Below, one piece after another: positions 9,689-19,975 of a stretch of DNA of 35,957 nt. Under the pieces are notes generated by a model, which was given only the letters and a program-made list of their open reading frames with translations, had not been told where the DNA came from and did no database searches. Made by a program: the position numbers and the translations under genes. The stretch covers positions 1-35,957 of the forward strand of contig JACGCK010000346.1 in assembly GCA_014925825.1 (NCBI GenBank). The letters run 5' to 3'. Origin of the DNA: Pholiota molesta (Eukaryota; Basidiomycota; Agaricomycetes; Agaricales; Strophariaceae). Each line of letters begins with the position of its first letter. Within the stretch, counting starts at the first letter, position 1.

Positions 9689-11140
9689 TCAAATTATCAC
9701 ACCCCATGCCATCCGCACGTCCGCAGCGACCTGCTCCGCCGACTCCGAAGTAAATTCCAAAACCACCTTCTGCGCTTTCCGCGCATTTTCCAGGATACTC
9801 GACATCGTGAGGTCGCTGATACGGTGAGACGAGTCTGTGCGGCGTATCGTGATCGCCCGAATGGGGCACGCATCGTTGTGCAGGTCCAGCCATAGGTTAT
9901 CAGCGGAAAAGATACTGCGAATGAACAGGTCGAGGGCTTCTTCGCGTTTTGCGCTCCCCCCGAAAAACCGGGTGGACGGGGTCAATTGGAGACGGGCCAG
10001 CCCCGTTGCATGGCGCCAGATCGGCTCTGCGTCTTGGACCGCAGGAAGGGTGTGTGCAAGGTCGTTACCCAATAAAAGGGATTTGTCCTCTAGCGTGAGC
10101 GCCGTCACCGCCGGTGTCGAGCTGAGCACTGTGTAAAGCTCGCGAAGCGCACCGCGGTTTTCCCATGGCTTCATGCCGGGCGAGGAGAGTGCGAGGGTGC
10201 GCACGGACGGCAGATGCAGGCTCATAAAGAGCAAGCTGAGGGGGAACACAGAGTCGCTTTCGAGCCTGTTCCGGACGGCGACGGACAGTGTGTCCAGCTC
10301 TAGCAGGGTACATTCCCGGAGAGACGGGGCGTGGTGAATGTCGCTAGATTGGGTGTTGACGGTGATATTGAAGTACCCCCATTGGAGGAGTGGGACGGTG
10401 CGGATAAAGGAGAGCCATAAATCGAGGGAGATCACCATGTACAGGGAGATGTGGGTAAGTGCAGACCAGTTCGTGGGGATGGAAAAGTTATCGGGTGGTG
10501 CAAGGTCCATTATGGATAGACGGCGCAGTGCCGGAAGGGCGTCGTGCGGTAGGAGGGTAGCGACTTGGTAGAAAGAGGAGTTTTCAACCCGTACGTGTTC
10601 TATTAGCACCGTGTGTAGATTTGGAAAGACAACTCGGTGGCCTATTTGTATTCTGACCTGGATTAGAACCCAGTAGAGTACATCCAACTTGAGATACTGC
10701 GCCGAGAATAGATATTCGAGAAGAAAAAGTATGCTGTCTCCTGTTATCTTTTGAGTTACGTCGGCGCAGGGGCCTTGGTATACATCGAGGTTGAGGCAAG
10801 GTGCGATGTGTCCCTGATTGACCCTCCACCACCGAATAAATTCGAGATCGCGCTCAATGAAGTCAAATCCCCAGGAGTCATAGATAGACTCGTTGATGTG
10901 CTCCGGGTCATTCATGATGGTAAGGCGATAGGAGAGATGGGCCCAGAGGTGGGCGGACGCCAATGCAACAGCTCTCCAGGATGAGCAGATGTGGCAGAGG
11001 AGCATCGGTGCTGTCATAACGTCAGGCTGGCGCTGCTGGAGAGGGTATCGCGGGAGGCAGTGGGTGAAGATTTCCTGGAGGATCTCGTGTGGGACCCTCG
11101 TTATTGGGCTTGCGGGCGAAGGCGCGGTGAGAGACGGCAT
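9689..11140 (-). CDS. F-box domain protein
   Basis: An intronless 483-residue frame from ATG at 11140. An F-box-like motif lies at about residues 14-30 (RVPHEILQEIFTHCLP), followed by the CSSWRAVALASAHLWAHL stretch usual in Agaricomycete F-box proteins (about residues 52-70). The remainder is a Leu-rich region resembling degenerate leucine-rich repeats, which in this family would bind the substrate. The expected role is substrate adaptor of an SCF ubiquitin ligase through Skp1; this is inferred from the family. It is convergent with the DUF7330-like gene and has the same orientation as the next F-box gene. Which substrate it recognises cannot be told. Confidence 0.85.
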   Translation of the reverse strand: MPSLTAPSPASPITRVPHEILQEIFTHCLPRYPLQQRQPDVMTAPMLLCHICSSWRAVALASAHLWAHLSYRLTIMNDPEHINESIYDSWGFDFIERDLEFIRWWRVNQGHIAPCLNLDVYQGPCADVTQKITGDSILFLLEYLFSAQYLKLDVLYWVLIQVRIQIGHRVVFPNLHTVLIEHVRVENSSFYQVATLLPHDALPALRRLSIMDLAPPDNFSIPTNWSALTHISLYMVISLDLWLSFIRTVPLLQWGYFNITVNTQSSDIHHAPSLRECTLLELDTLSVAVRNRLESDSVFPLSLLFMSLHLPSVRTLALSSPGMKPWENRGALRELYTVLSSTPAVTALTLEDKSLLLGNDLAHTLPAVQDAEPIWRHATGLARLQLTPSTRFFGGSAKREEALDLFIRSIFSADNLWLDLHNDACPIRAITIRRTDSSHRISDLTMSSILENARKAQKVVLEFTSESAEQVAADVRMAWGVII

Positions 11141-11441
11141 TGGTGACGACGCGAGATTCTAGGGATATGGATGTCTGATATCAAGCTAATGTGTTGATTT
11201 TGTCAGTGTGGGGAGTGCGGTCCGGTTATTCGCGCCTTATTTGCCATTTGTGGCGAAGTGCCAAAGTGTTCTTGTCCTCTTCTTGCCCAAAATCTCGCGC
11301 CATTACTGGGGATGATCGATGAGGGTGTGTGGTGTTGTGTAAAACCTAACATACCAAATATTTATCGAGTCATTTGCATCACACCTGTAATTTTAATGCT
11401 ATCTCTATTTTATAACAGTGAATAAGAATGACAGAGTGAGA
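11141..11441. other. Intergenic region between the two F-box genes
   Basis: Promoter side of the 9689-11140 gene and 3' side of the 11442-12929 gene. The part 11357-11441 is duplicated at about 9432-9520 with the F-box tail relic. No other feature seen. Confidence 0.45.
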
Positions 11442-12929
11442 TTAACTGTCCGCCAGATCTCTCGGGGTATACTCTACATAAAGCCCCGGACAAGCTTCCT
11501 TAACCAGCGCCACCAAATCCGGAGGACCACCCGAATCATCCACATCCACAAGCGCCAAGTGCTTATACGCCTGCCGCCCACCCCGCAGCGTCAGCGCCCT
11601 CAGCTCCGGGAACAGCGCCACCCAGCGCGGAAGACACACATCCATGGTCCCGTCCGCAAACCCCCAATCCCCGTTGTCCACGACGAGCGTCTCGACGCAG
11701 CGCAGGCGCCGCTCCGGGCGCGCCGCGTCCGCGAACCCACCGCGCGCCGCGAGGATCGTCGCGAACCACGCGCCGAGCCCGAGCCCCGTGCGCACGATCG
11801 CGAGCGTCAGCGTGATGCGGCGCGCGCACGCCGCGAGGTGCCGCAGCGCGCCCTCCAGCGCGGAGAAGCTGCTGACGAGCTCCTCGATGCTGATGGTGAC
11901 GGCGGCGAGGCGCGCCATGCACGCGAGCGACGGGAGGAAGTTGGTGATGTGCTCCGGGGAGGTGGTCAGGGTGTCGAGGGCGGCGCGGAAGACGGGCTCG
12001 AGGGCCGTGCTGCGTGCGGGGTGTTTCGGGCGCGGCTCGTACCGGATGTGGTGGTACTCGAATGTGGTGAGCGTGCCGGGGTGCTTGGCGAGAAATTTGA
12101 TGAAGGGGTCGCGCTGGATGACGCCGTAGATGACGGTGAAGCGGCGCAGGCGGGGGAAGTGGAGGTGCGCGAGCATCGTGGCCCAATCTGCGCCGCCGCC
12201 AAATATATTCTTGAAAGCAAGGTCAGTGATAGACGCAGAATTGGTGCCGAGGGTGTGGAAGTAGAATGGGCGGAGGAGTCGAGGGAAGGTCTGGATGTAG
12301 CAGGATTTCAGCTCTTGGTTCCGGGGTGGGTCGTGTCGAGGTGGCCAATAGTCCTTGAGCCAGTCGGCGGGCTTGGAGTATGCAGGCATGTTCTTGACCT
12401 CCTCGTTAACTGAGGACAGTTGCGAGGTGATGACGCGGACGTCGCTGCAGCATTTCCCGAGAATGGTGTTCAGAAGTATAATGTTCACGTTCCGTCGTTC
12501 GCTCGCAGCTCCAGCGCCATACATCGCAAGACGCAAGGTAGCACGCTTCACAGAAGACAACTTCGAGATGTAGTTGGTTAACAAATGCACCTCCTTAGCC
12601 ATCCGCACTTCGTCCTGGCAGTACCCACAGTCGTACGAGAGCCGCTCGACGGACGCCCCGACGAGGTCAAGGAATATGGAGAGCCCTCCGAGGATCTTGT
12701 GTGAACCGTAGGCGATGTCTATCTCAATCTCTTTGGAGTATGGGTCAAAGTCATACCTCCTGAAATAATGATTCAACGAAAGGGCATGGAAGCGACGCGA
12801 AGTGACGGCCAACGTCAGGAGATCCTCGTCGTCGTCGACGTGGTCGACAATAGCAATGAGGAGCTCGGTAGGAAGTTGTTGGGTGTGGCGGTCATTATGT
12901 GGATCTTGCGTGAGCTTGGGAGAGTACAT
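11442..12929 (-). CDS. F-box domain protein with Leu-rich C-terminal region
   Basis: An intronless 495-residue frame from ATG at 12929. The F-box lies at about residues 19-50 (QLPTELLIAIVDHVDDDEDL, then LLTLAVTSRRFHAL). The rest is an LRR-like region that would bind a substrate for SCF-type ubiquitination (family inference). The C-terminal half, about 11560-12180, is strikingly GC-rich compared with the N-terminal half, which produces long spurious open frames in other frames. The start lies only about 45 bp from the proposed end of a retrotransposon LTR in the same orientation, so its promoter is probably inside that LTR. The gene's tail is duplicated at 9432-9557. Confidence 0.85.
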   Translation of the reverse strand: MYSPKLTQDPHNDRHTQQLPTELLIAIVDHVDDDEDLLTLAVTSRRFHALSLNHYFRRYDFDPYSKEIEIDIAYGSHKILGGLSIFLDLVGASVERLSYDCGYCQDEVRMAKEVHLLTNYISKLSSVKRATLRLAMYGAGAASERRNVNIILLNTILGKCCSDVRVITSQLSSVNEEVKNMPAYSKPADWLKDYWPPRHDPPRNQELKSCYIQTFPRLLRPFYFHTLGTNSASITDLAFKNIFGGGADWATMLAHLHFPRLRRFTVIYGVIQRDPFIKFLAKHPGTLTTFEYHHIRYEPRPKHPARSTALEPVFRAALDTLTTSPEHITNFLPSLACMARLAAVTISIEELVSSFSALEGALRHLAACARRITLTLAIVRTGLGLGAWFATILAARGGFADAARPERRLRCVETLVVDNGDWGFADGTMDVCLPRWVALFPELRALTLRGGRQAYKHLALVDVDDSGGPPDLVALVKEACPGLYVEYTPRDLADS

Positions 12930-12973
12930 TAGAATTCAGCGCTCAGCGCCTAGCAATGAGTTAGTAGCGCACT

Positions 12974-13465
12974 TGTGACGATTGGATATCTTTGGAGGCG
13001 TGGGAGTCACCAGAGATATGAAGCGGCACACGAGATTGGAGGTTGGTAGAGCTTAGAGAATCAGATAGAACAGTTATAGGGCTGTAAAATTGACTGCCTA
13101 AACTATTACAGAGGATCGACTATTTATACCAAGCTGAAGAGTATCTAAGTCATTGAATGAAACAAATAGTACAGGTAAAACGGGGTTGAAATAAGGGGGC
13201 GCAGTAGAAATAGTAAGCTAGATAATAAGCACGGAGTGGGGGGTGATGAGGAGTCCATGCGGCTGGGTACGAAGAGCCCCGGCGTCACTGAGGATTTATC
13301 AGACTCTGAGTAAACAAGTAAAATGGAGCGGAAGCGCTGATGAGGCGCGGAAGCGACAGTTTTAAAAATGATCTATAATAAGTCAGACGGAGTTGGGGTG
13401 TGATAAGATAAAAGATTAGATAAAAAAAATGACGGCAAGGGAGATCCGGGTAGCGGGATGCTACA
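12974..13465 (-). repeat. 3' LTR of the truncated Gypsy element (lower limit uncertain)
   Basis: Begins at 13465 (minus strand TGTAGCATCC), directly after a purine-rich tract. The other end is proposed at 12974 (plus strand TGTGACG, minus ...CGTCACA), giving 492 bp; there is no second LTR to confirm it. A TATA-like TATAAATAG lies on the minus strand near 13121-13129, pointing towards the F-box gene. Confidence 0.55.
13121..13129 (-). promoter_or_regulatory. TATA-like box in the LTR
   Basis: TATAAATAG on the minus strand, inside the proposed U3 region, about 190 bp upstream of the ATG of the F-box gene at 11442-12929. It could serve both the retroelement and the neighbouring gene. Confidence 0.5.
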
Positions 13466-13480
13466 TACGCCCTCCTGGGG
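13466..13480 (-). other. Polypurine tract of the truncated Gypsy element
   Basis: Minus strand CCCCAGGAGGGCGTA directly before the LTR start TGTAGC. The other Gypsy family here has the comparable CAGATGGAGGGCGTA before its LTR (21167-21181). Confidence 0.7.
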
Positions 13481-13502
13481 TTCCGTAGGAAGACCACGCA
13501 AG

Positions 13503-16500
13503 TTAAGAACGCCGAGACCGCGTTGGTCTGCCTGCAAGTTTGGAATGTGATATCGGAACAGGTGACCGTCGCGTCATGGAACGAGTAAGACGTGGGGGAA
13601 GGTTGGCGTTGGATTCAGCGTATTTAGTCTTCCGGGCCTCGATGACGGGAGGCGGAGGCGGTGCCGGTACCGGTTGAATAGGGGGATTGACCAACGCGGG
13701 ATCAATTTCGAAATCGGAGAGGCGAGGGGCAAAACCTGGTTCTGATAGGATGCAGAGCTGGGTTGATTCATCAAAGATTGCAAAAAAGATTCCTTTGCGA
13801 TCGGCGGAATTGGCAGAGTTGAAGATAGTAGCGAAAGTATGATAAGCGGCAGGGACAGATATCCCGAGGGCAGTGCCGCGGCATTAGTCCCGTATTGAGG
13901 AAGAAGGGCGCATACCCAGTACTCTGGGACCGCGCGGAATTGATAGCGAACTCTATGGTTGGAAGTTTTGCTACCCAATCCGTCTGTTTGGCATTGACAC
14001 ATTGGCGCAGCATTTGTGTCACCGTGCGGTTAGCGCGCTCTGTTGAGCCATCCGTTTCGGGATGATAAGCGCTGGACATGTTTAATTTTGTCCCAATAAG
14101 CGCGTTAAGGTGCGTCCAAAAGGTACTGGTAAACAGTACGTCGCGGTCGCTGATAATATGTTTGGGTAGTCCATGTAATTTGTAGACATGCTCGAACATA
14201 AGTTCGGCAACCTGAATTGCGGTGTAGGTGATCTTACTAGGCACTAAATGTACCATAGCAGTTAGGAGACATATTATCACCGTTATCTGGTTATATGTTC
14301 CATCCCTGTTTGATGATTCAGGTAAAGGTCCAACGAAATCAATTCCTATTGATTCCCAAGGCAGACTAGGAACCGGCAAGGGATTGAGTAGACCATACGG
14401 CTTTTGGTTGGCCGGTTTGCTTCGTCTGCAAGTCATGCAAGACATACAATACGCTGCCACATCAGTGGCCATTTCTTTCCACCAGACATGTGCTCGCAGG
14501 TACGTAAGTGTTTTATTTGCTCCTAAGTGTGCAAGCAGGGAATGTGCTTCAGAGATAACTATCTCCCGCGCATTTCGCCCTTGTATCATGATTTTGGGGA
14601 TACAGAGGATCTTCTGACCATTCTCGCGTAGGAAAATAAGGCCGTCCTCAATATCAAAATTATGATACTCTTTTGGTGAGGTAATTATCCTCTTGAAAAA
14701 GGAGTCTTCAAGATATTTATCTTTGATCTCCTTTGGAAAGTCCAGTCCCTGTTCAGCTTGTGATAAGACCTTCATCAGGGACGTTTGGTGCGCCATGGAC
14801 TCTATGCGCGTACCACTGTCGTCAATGACGGCAGTGTTTGAGATTTCCGCATTTGTATTTGGAATTCCCATATTTGGTTGCTCGATCGGGGTATTTTTAT
14901 TAGTACTCCCGCCCTCCTTTCGTTCGCCAGGTCCTTTGAGAACGAAACGGTCTTTAACGTGTCGTGCGAATTCTCTAGACATCTCAGAACGACCCGACTC
15001 TGCAGGAGGGATTTGTTTGCGCGGCTTACGATGCACAGCGGCAGCAGCATCAGTTCCAGTAAGGATTGTCATTCCTACTGACAACTCGAGCGGCGCATCT
15101 TCGTTAACGACATCAAAATAGGTATATTCTGATTGTGCGCGGGTGGTTCCCGGCGCGTCGTTTGAGTACATGCGCGATAGCGCATCAGCTACGACATTCT
15201 CTGTTCCCGCAACATAGAGAATATCGAAGTCAAACTCGCTAATCTTCTCGCACCAGCGAGCTTGACGTCCTGACAAGCTTTTCTGCCGAAGTAAGTGAAT
15301 TAGACCTTTGTGATCTGTTACCCACTTAAACTTCGCGCCTTGTAGGATGTCGCGATGCCGCAGCATCGTTTCCACTCCGGCAAGCATTTCTATTTCATGC
15401 ACCGGGTAATTCTGTTGAGCTGAATTAAGCTTGGCAGAGTAGAATGCAGCAATAGGCGCTGTTTTCCAATCGGCGCCCTGGCTGATCAAACCAGCCACAC
15501 CGGTACTGCAACCGTCGGTGACCATCCATACAGGAGGCGTATTTGTGCCATATGTGATGGGGACGCGGCGATGATCACGCGTATCTTGCACCGCGTGCTT
15601 AACATCTTCAAACGCGCGCTGTTCGGTGTAACTCCATCGAAAAGAAACGGTGTCCCCTGTTAGGCCATGTAATACAGCCATTGGTATACGGATGTTAGGG
15701 ACGTCATCGGCTAAATAGCCTACAGACCCTAAAAATCCCCGCAATAAATCCCGATTAGTGGGAGTCTTCCAGCGCGTGACTGAATCCACTTTGTCAGGAT
15801 CCATACGGATGCCGTTGTCGTCGACCACGCGACCTAGTATTTTTAGGTTGGGCTCCAAGAAATGGAGTTTGTTCTTGCTGAGGTACAGCTTCTCCTTCTT
15901 GAGGATGTCAATAATAATTTTGACATGTTTAATGTGATCCTCCAATGTTTTAGAGTAGATCACAATATCATCAAGGTAGATATCCATGAATCTCCCAATA
16001 TATGAAGAGAATATATGGTTCATAAGGGCCTGATAAGTAGCTGGGGCATTACAGTCCCCAATTTGGATTACCAGGCTGACCATGTTGCCGTCAGGCGTGG
16101 TTACCGTGGTGCGATCAACGTGATCAGGCCGAATGCGGATTTGTTCGTATGCATCTTTGCCGTCCATCAACGAACGGAACGGGTGCGCTGCTGCGCGTCT
16201 AAGTATTCCTTCCGGATCAGGCAATGGTGAGGTTAATTTCACCGTGTTTGCGTTCCGGGCTCGGAGGTCAACCACCGTGCGTAGCTTAGCTGGTTCATTA
16301 CCAATACGAGGCTTCGGGATAAGCATCATTGGGACCGTGTTACCAGCTGTGGTCACTTTCCAGCGTCCTGTTTCTAGGTACGCGTCGCGTTTCTCCGCCC
16401 ACTGTTGTCTGAAGTTCTCAGGGCAGCGAGAGGGTCGCCAATCATAGCGCTTATTCTCGTCAATCAACGGAATAACGTGGTTGATTGCGCGGAGCGGAGG

Positions 16501-17265
16501 TAACGGCGTTTCGCTTGCCGTTTTGCAAAGTGGCTCGGCGTACGAAATTAAGGCGTCGCGAGCGGCTTGCACGTTCCCATTAGGCATAGTAATTAAACGG
16601 GAGACCACTTGGGAAACCGCAGTTCCAGCAAGTGGCTGAGAGACAGTGCTCCCAATGAGCACTCGCGACGGATTAAATCCAACGCTTACACGGTGCTCGA
16701 ACATCCATGACGTGCCAAGAATAGCATCATATAATAGGATGTTCATGACGTCAAAATCTCGTTCTTCATCGATCCCGTCATATTGAAATCTGACGCGAGT
16801 CTTTGAATTGATTTTGGAACGAGATCCTTGTACTGCTAATTGCAGTGTGATAGGTGTGTCAAGTATTTCTCTTTTGACTTTTAATTGGTCTGCCAATGTT
16901 GATGACATAAAATCTCCCATAGATCCAGAGTCAAGGAGAGCGCGAGCCGGATGTCCATTAATTTGGACAATTATTACAATTGGCTTCGCGACTAGGCGCT
17001 TGCCACCTTTGATTTGGGCGGCATTGCGCTGGACAGCGGGATACGTCCCGCGTGGGATCTGGATCGCTCCCACTGAAAGGTCATTCATAGTTGGGATGGT
17101 CGCGGGGTTGGCGACCGTCCCTGAAAAACCGGTGGTTCTCCAGTTGTAACTAACACATTTAATGTGGAATCCAAACTGTCTTCTCCCGCGCCGCGTTCCG
17201 CGCGAGCGAAATAGAAGGGATCGACGTTCGTGGTTCCTGAATGTAGTAACCGGGCCTGAACCCAC
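13503..17265 (-). pseudogene. Gypsy Pol polyprotein (PR-RT-RNaseH-IN), C-terminus deleted
   Basis: The main frame 17265-13771 (1164 codons) carries protease ALLDSGSMGDF, reverse transcriptase with YLDDIVIYS, RNase H with an intact VVADALSR motif, and integrase with zinc-finger residues (HSLLAHLG, CMSCMTC) and the DDE core (the last part near SSAYHPETDGSTERA). After FFLNTGLMPR the frame runs into unrelated residues and stops; the plausible tail continues in another frame (to 13503, rich in Pro, ending PTRSRRS). The integrase C-terminal domain and chromodomain that follow this point in the related element are missing, indicating an internal deletion near 13880-13900. It cannot encode a complete integrase. 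Confidence 0.85.
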
Positions 17266-17945
17266 ATTGGAAGATCAAATTCTTGATTATCCAGTAAGCG
17301 CCGGGGTAAACACCATACTCGGCGACTGATCGAGTCGGTGAGAAGTAATTGGGTCCGGTTATTCGGGTCCCAATTAACATCGATTCGCGTTCGATCATGA
17401 GATTCGTAGCCAACGTCATACAAGAACGGGCGGCTATTTTGAATCATGCGCGAGAGGAAGCGCTCGGTCAATGCACCCATAGTTTCTTGGGTGTCATTGG
17501 ACCATTCAGCGCTCATGATTTCACGGCTTTGCACGGCGCATCGATGCGCGTATTCAAGCGCCGGCCTGAAGTCAGGTTGAATTGTCAAATCCTTGTCAAA
17601 GTAGGTAATTTGCCCGCGATGACTGTCATGGATTTTATGCACATAGGGAGTTATTTCCTCTAGTGTGAATCTTGCACGAGTATCAGACTCATCAAGAGCA
17701 TATCGATAATCATCTCCTGGATAAGGAACTGCGTCCTCTAATGCATTAAGCAAGAGAGGGGCAATTACATTTCCTATTACGAGTCTTTTTTGAAAAAAAA
17801 GTGAGTTCTTTAATCCTGAGCCGCGCCCCAAATTTTGTCGTCAGTTTCGGTACTGTGAGAAATTCTTGGTAATCAACCGGCCCGGTCTTGGAATCCCTGG
17901 CTTGTTCTGCTGTCTCATCCCATATATTTGCTATTTAAATTGTAC
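17085..17945 (-). pseudogene. Pol N-terminal domain of the truncated Gypsy element
   Basis: The frame 17831-17085 (248 codons) precedes the protease. Its FDLPMWVQARL resembles FDIAVWFRRQL in the same place of the 20887-30018 element, so it is the pre-protease region of this lineage. It is linked to the protease frame only by a frameshift near 17125 (beside a run of five A), and to a further upstream stretch (reading DSKTGPVDYQEFLTV, to about 17940) by another shift at the A/T runs near 17790. The function of this domain is not known to me. Gag is absent beyond it. Confidence 0.7.
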
Positions 17946-18060
17946 AGATAACATGTTGGATGTATTAAATATATTTTTATAGCTTTATATTGTATTTTAG
18001 TGGGGAGTTTGTGTCGTATTACAATGGCCATCGCGGAACATCGAACACTGAGTGACACAT
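17946..18060. other. AT-rich flank of the truncated element
   Basis: Short AT-rich segment between the break in the Gypsy element and the GC-rich tract. No gene or LTR seen. Confidence 0.4.
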
Positions 18061-19038
18061 TCGGAGATTGAAGCTCCGCTTGAAAATGAAATCAACGTTG
18101 ATTTCACTCTTGCAGCAGCAGCACCCCTCTCCACCACCGCGCGCCGTGTGCCCCTCCCTCCATCGAGGATGTGGGCCGGCGCGAGACAGCGCGCCTAGAA
18201 CGACACGCCACCACGCGCACCGCCGCCAGCCGCCAACCCGCGCGTGCCACGTCATCACCGGCCTACAACAAGCGCGAACGCGCAGCCCAAGGCACCCCAC
18301 CCAGCAACCAACGGAGTGCCCGCGACTCGCGACACACCGCAAGGCCCCGCACCCAATCGCGCACCACGAGGTACCGCCACCGCGAGCGGGCGAGCGAGCG
18401 CCGCAGAAGAGGGAGGGCGAGGGAGGGCAAGGAGCGCTGTCGCCGCACCAAAGCGGCCACCCCGCTCCCAATTCGCCGTCTCCACCGCCTCCACCTCTCC
18501 CACCTCCCCCTCCACCCCCACATCCAGCCGCAGCCGCACCACCACCACCTCGACCACCTCGCCCCTCTCCCCCTCACGGTGCCACGCCCCCGCCTCCGAC
18601 ATCCACAACAACCCAACTGTGGCATCCACCGCCACTGCCACGTCGCGGCGGCGCAGCAGCGGCAGCGGCTCGACGTCCGCCTCTAGCGCGACCGGCGACG
18701 GTGCGGGCGATGGCGGGTTCCCATTCGGGCTGGGCGCGGGCTGGGCAGGCCGGGCGCGTAAGGAGCGGGCGTAGCCCGGAGCTGGACGGGTATGGCGCGG
18801 GCGACGGGTACATCAGCAACGATGGACCAGCGCCACTTCCAGGCTCGGCGGCAACGCGCCGGACCTACACCCGTGTGCGTATCCGTACGACGACGCGCAG
18901 GGCGGCTCGTCCGACGTCGCGCCCGCGGGCGCCACGGGCGATAGGAACGGGCGCCGCGGGAGCCAGCCAACGACAGGTATCACCCGACGGCGCTCGAACG
19001 ATGATGGCGCCCGACGGTGCACGAATGGGCGGGACGGT

Positions 19039-19057
19039 GGTGGGTATAATACCCACC
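19039..19057. repeat. 9-bp hairpin
   Basis: GGTGGGTAT, one base, ATACCCACC: a perfect inverted repeat at the end of the GC-rich tract. Role unknown. Confidence 0.5.
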
Positions 19058-19085
19058 CCATCATAATACCGTCTCCACGTACTAT

Positions 19086-19108
19086 GAAGCCTGCAATATG
19101 CAGGCTTC
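19086..19108. repeat. 10-bp hairpin
   Basis: GAAGCCTGCA, loop ATA, TGCAGGCTTC: a perfect inverted repeat 29 bp after the previous hairpin. Could be a transcript 3'-end structure or the end of a small repeat; nothing decides. Confidence 0.5.
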
Positions 19109-19740
19109 TGAGGCGGGGAGACGCGACTTGATGGGGTTTCGCCGCTAGGATGTGCAAGACATGCCTTGCCTCGCGTCGCCTCGCTCGAAGTCACTCAAGC
19201 ATGCACAACATACACAGAGCAGCTCTATGTACTTCAGAACACATCCCGATGCACGCGCAATGCACGCAACCATCCGCGCACAGAGCTGCCACACCACGCC
19301 GCGCACGCACTTTGCGCGCACTTGGAACAGAAGCCGTGGTAGTCACATGACCCGACGCACTTGTACACAAGTCACACTCCACCCAAGTGCCGCCATATAC
19401 GGGCTTGCACAAGCACACACAGCACCTCACAGAACTCTCAGAAGTCGCTACAAGGCCTAGAATATTTTGCATACATATGGAACACATCCCGGACGTTAAT
19501 TGGACAAATATTGCATCGGAATTCAGTGGCACACATGCAGCACCAAGTGCATGCTTAAGTGCCTTATTTTTAGCATTTTATTCTGTAGCTCATCATTTGC
19601 TCACCATTGTTTTGTATCTAGCTTTTTGGACAGTTTGTCTCACACCTTTCTGCCACTTTAGATAAATTGAATATGAGCTATTGCTTCCTTAGTATTTAAA
19701 TTCCTGTAACTTGCTCAAACAAAACAATATACTGGCAAAA

Positions 19741-19975
19741 TTCTATGGACATGGTAAACAATTCTGGGGACCAGATGGAAGAGGAGACAGAAATTCTTGG
19801 GACATGGGGAACAATTCTGGGGAGTGGAAAAATCTGGCAATCTGGGGCAGGAAGATAGGAAGAAATTCTGTAGATAAGAAAAAGGGACATGGAGACTGGA
19901 TATCTGGAGCAGGAAAAGAGAACAGAAATTCTGAGGACATGGAAACAGTTCTGGGAACTGGGGGATATATTTTTA
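19741..19975 (+). repeat. Imperfect purine-rich repeat block
   Basis: Degenerate recurring words such as GACATGG, ACAATTCTGGGGA and AGAAATTCT are spaced by tens of bases. The plus frame stays open for 90 codons (19711-19983), but this follows from the repeat; no gene is claimed. Confidence 0.5.

Larger units (their letters stand above)
12974..17945 (-). mobile_element. 5'-truncated Ty3/Gypsy element (pol and 3' LTR)
   Basis: Minus-strand Gypsy relic of a family related to, but distinct from, the 20887-30018 element. Present are the pol N-terminal region, protease, RT, RNase H and most of the integrase core, then a 3' LTR. Absent are the 5' LTR, gag, and the integrase C-terminus with GPY/F motif and chromodomain. 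The 5' break is near 17945, where coding sequence gives way to AT-rich DNA. The lower boundary at 12974 is a guess from TG/CA ends. Confidence 0.85.
18061..19150 (+). other. GC-rich, C-skewed low-complexity tract, possible broken coding relic
   Basis: About 1 kb of very GC-rich DNA with many CCACC/CCGCC runs. Overlapping plus frames are open at the same time (18068-19066, 18171-18686, 18244-18774), as expected from composition alone. The frame at 18244-18774 gives a Ser/Thr-rich stretch (STASTSPTSPSTPTSS) of the kind found in fungal regulatory proteins, and another frame near 18840-19130 looks protein-like, so a frame-broken gene cannot be excluded. No domain is recognisable and no CDS is called. 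Confidence 0.35.

Noticed and set aside
18068..19066. 332-codon Pro-rich frame as a CDS
   Set aside because: Three plus frames are open together in C-rich DNA; composition alone explains it.
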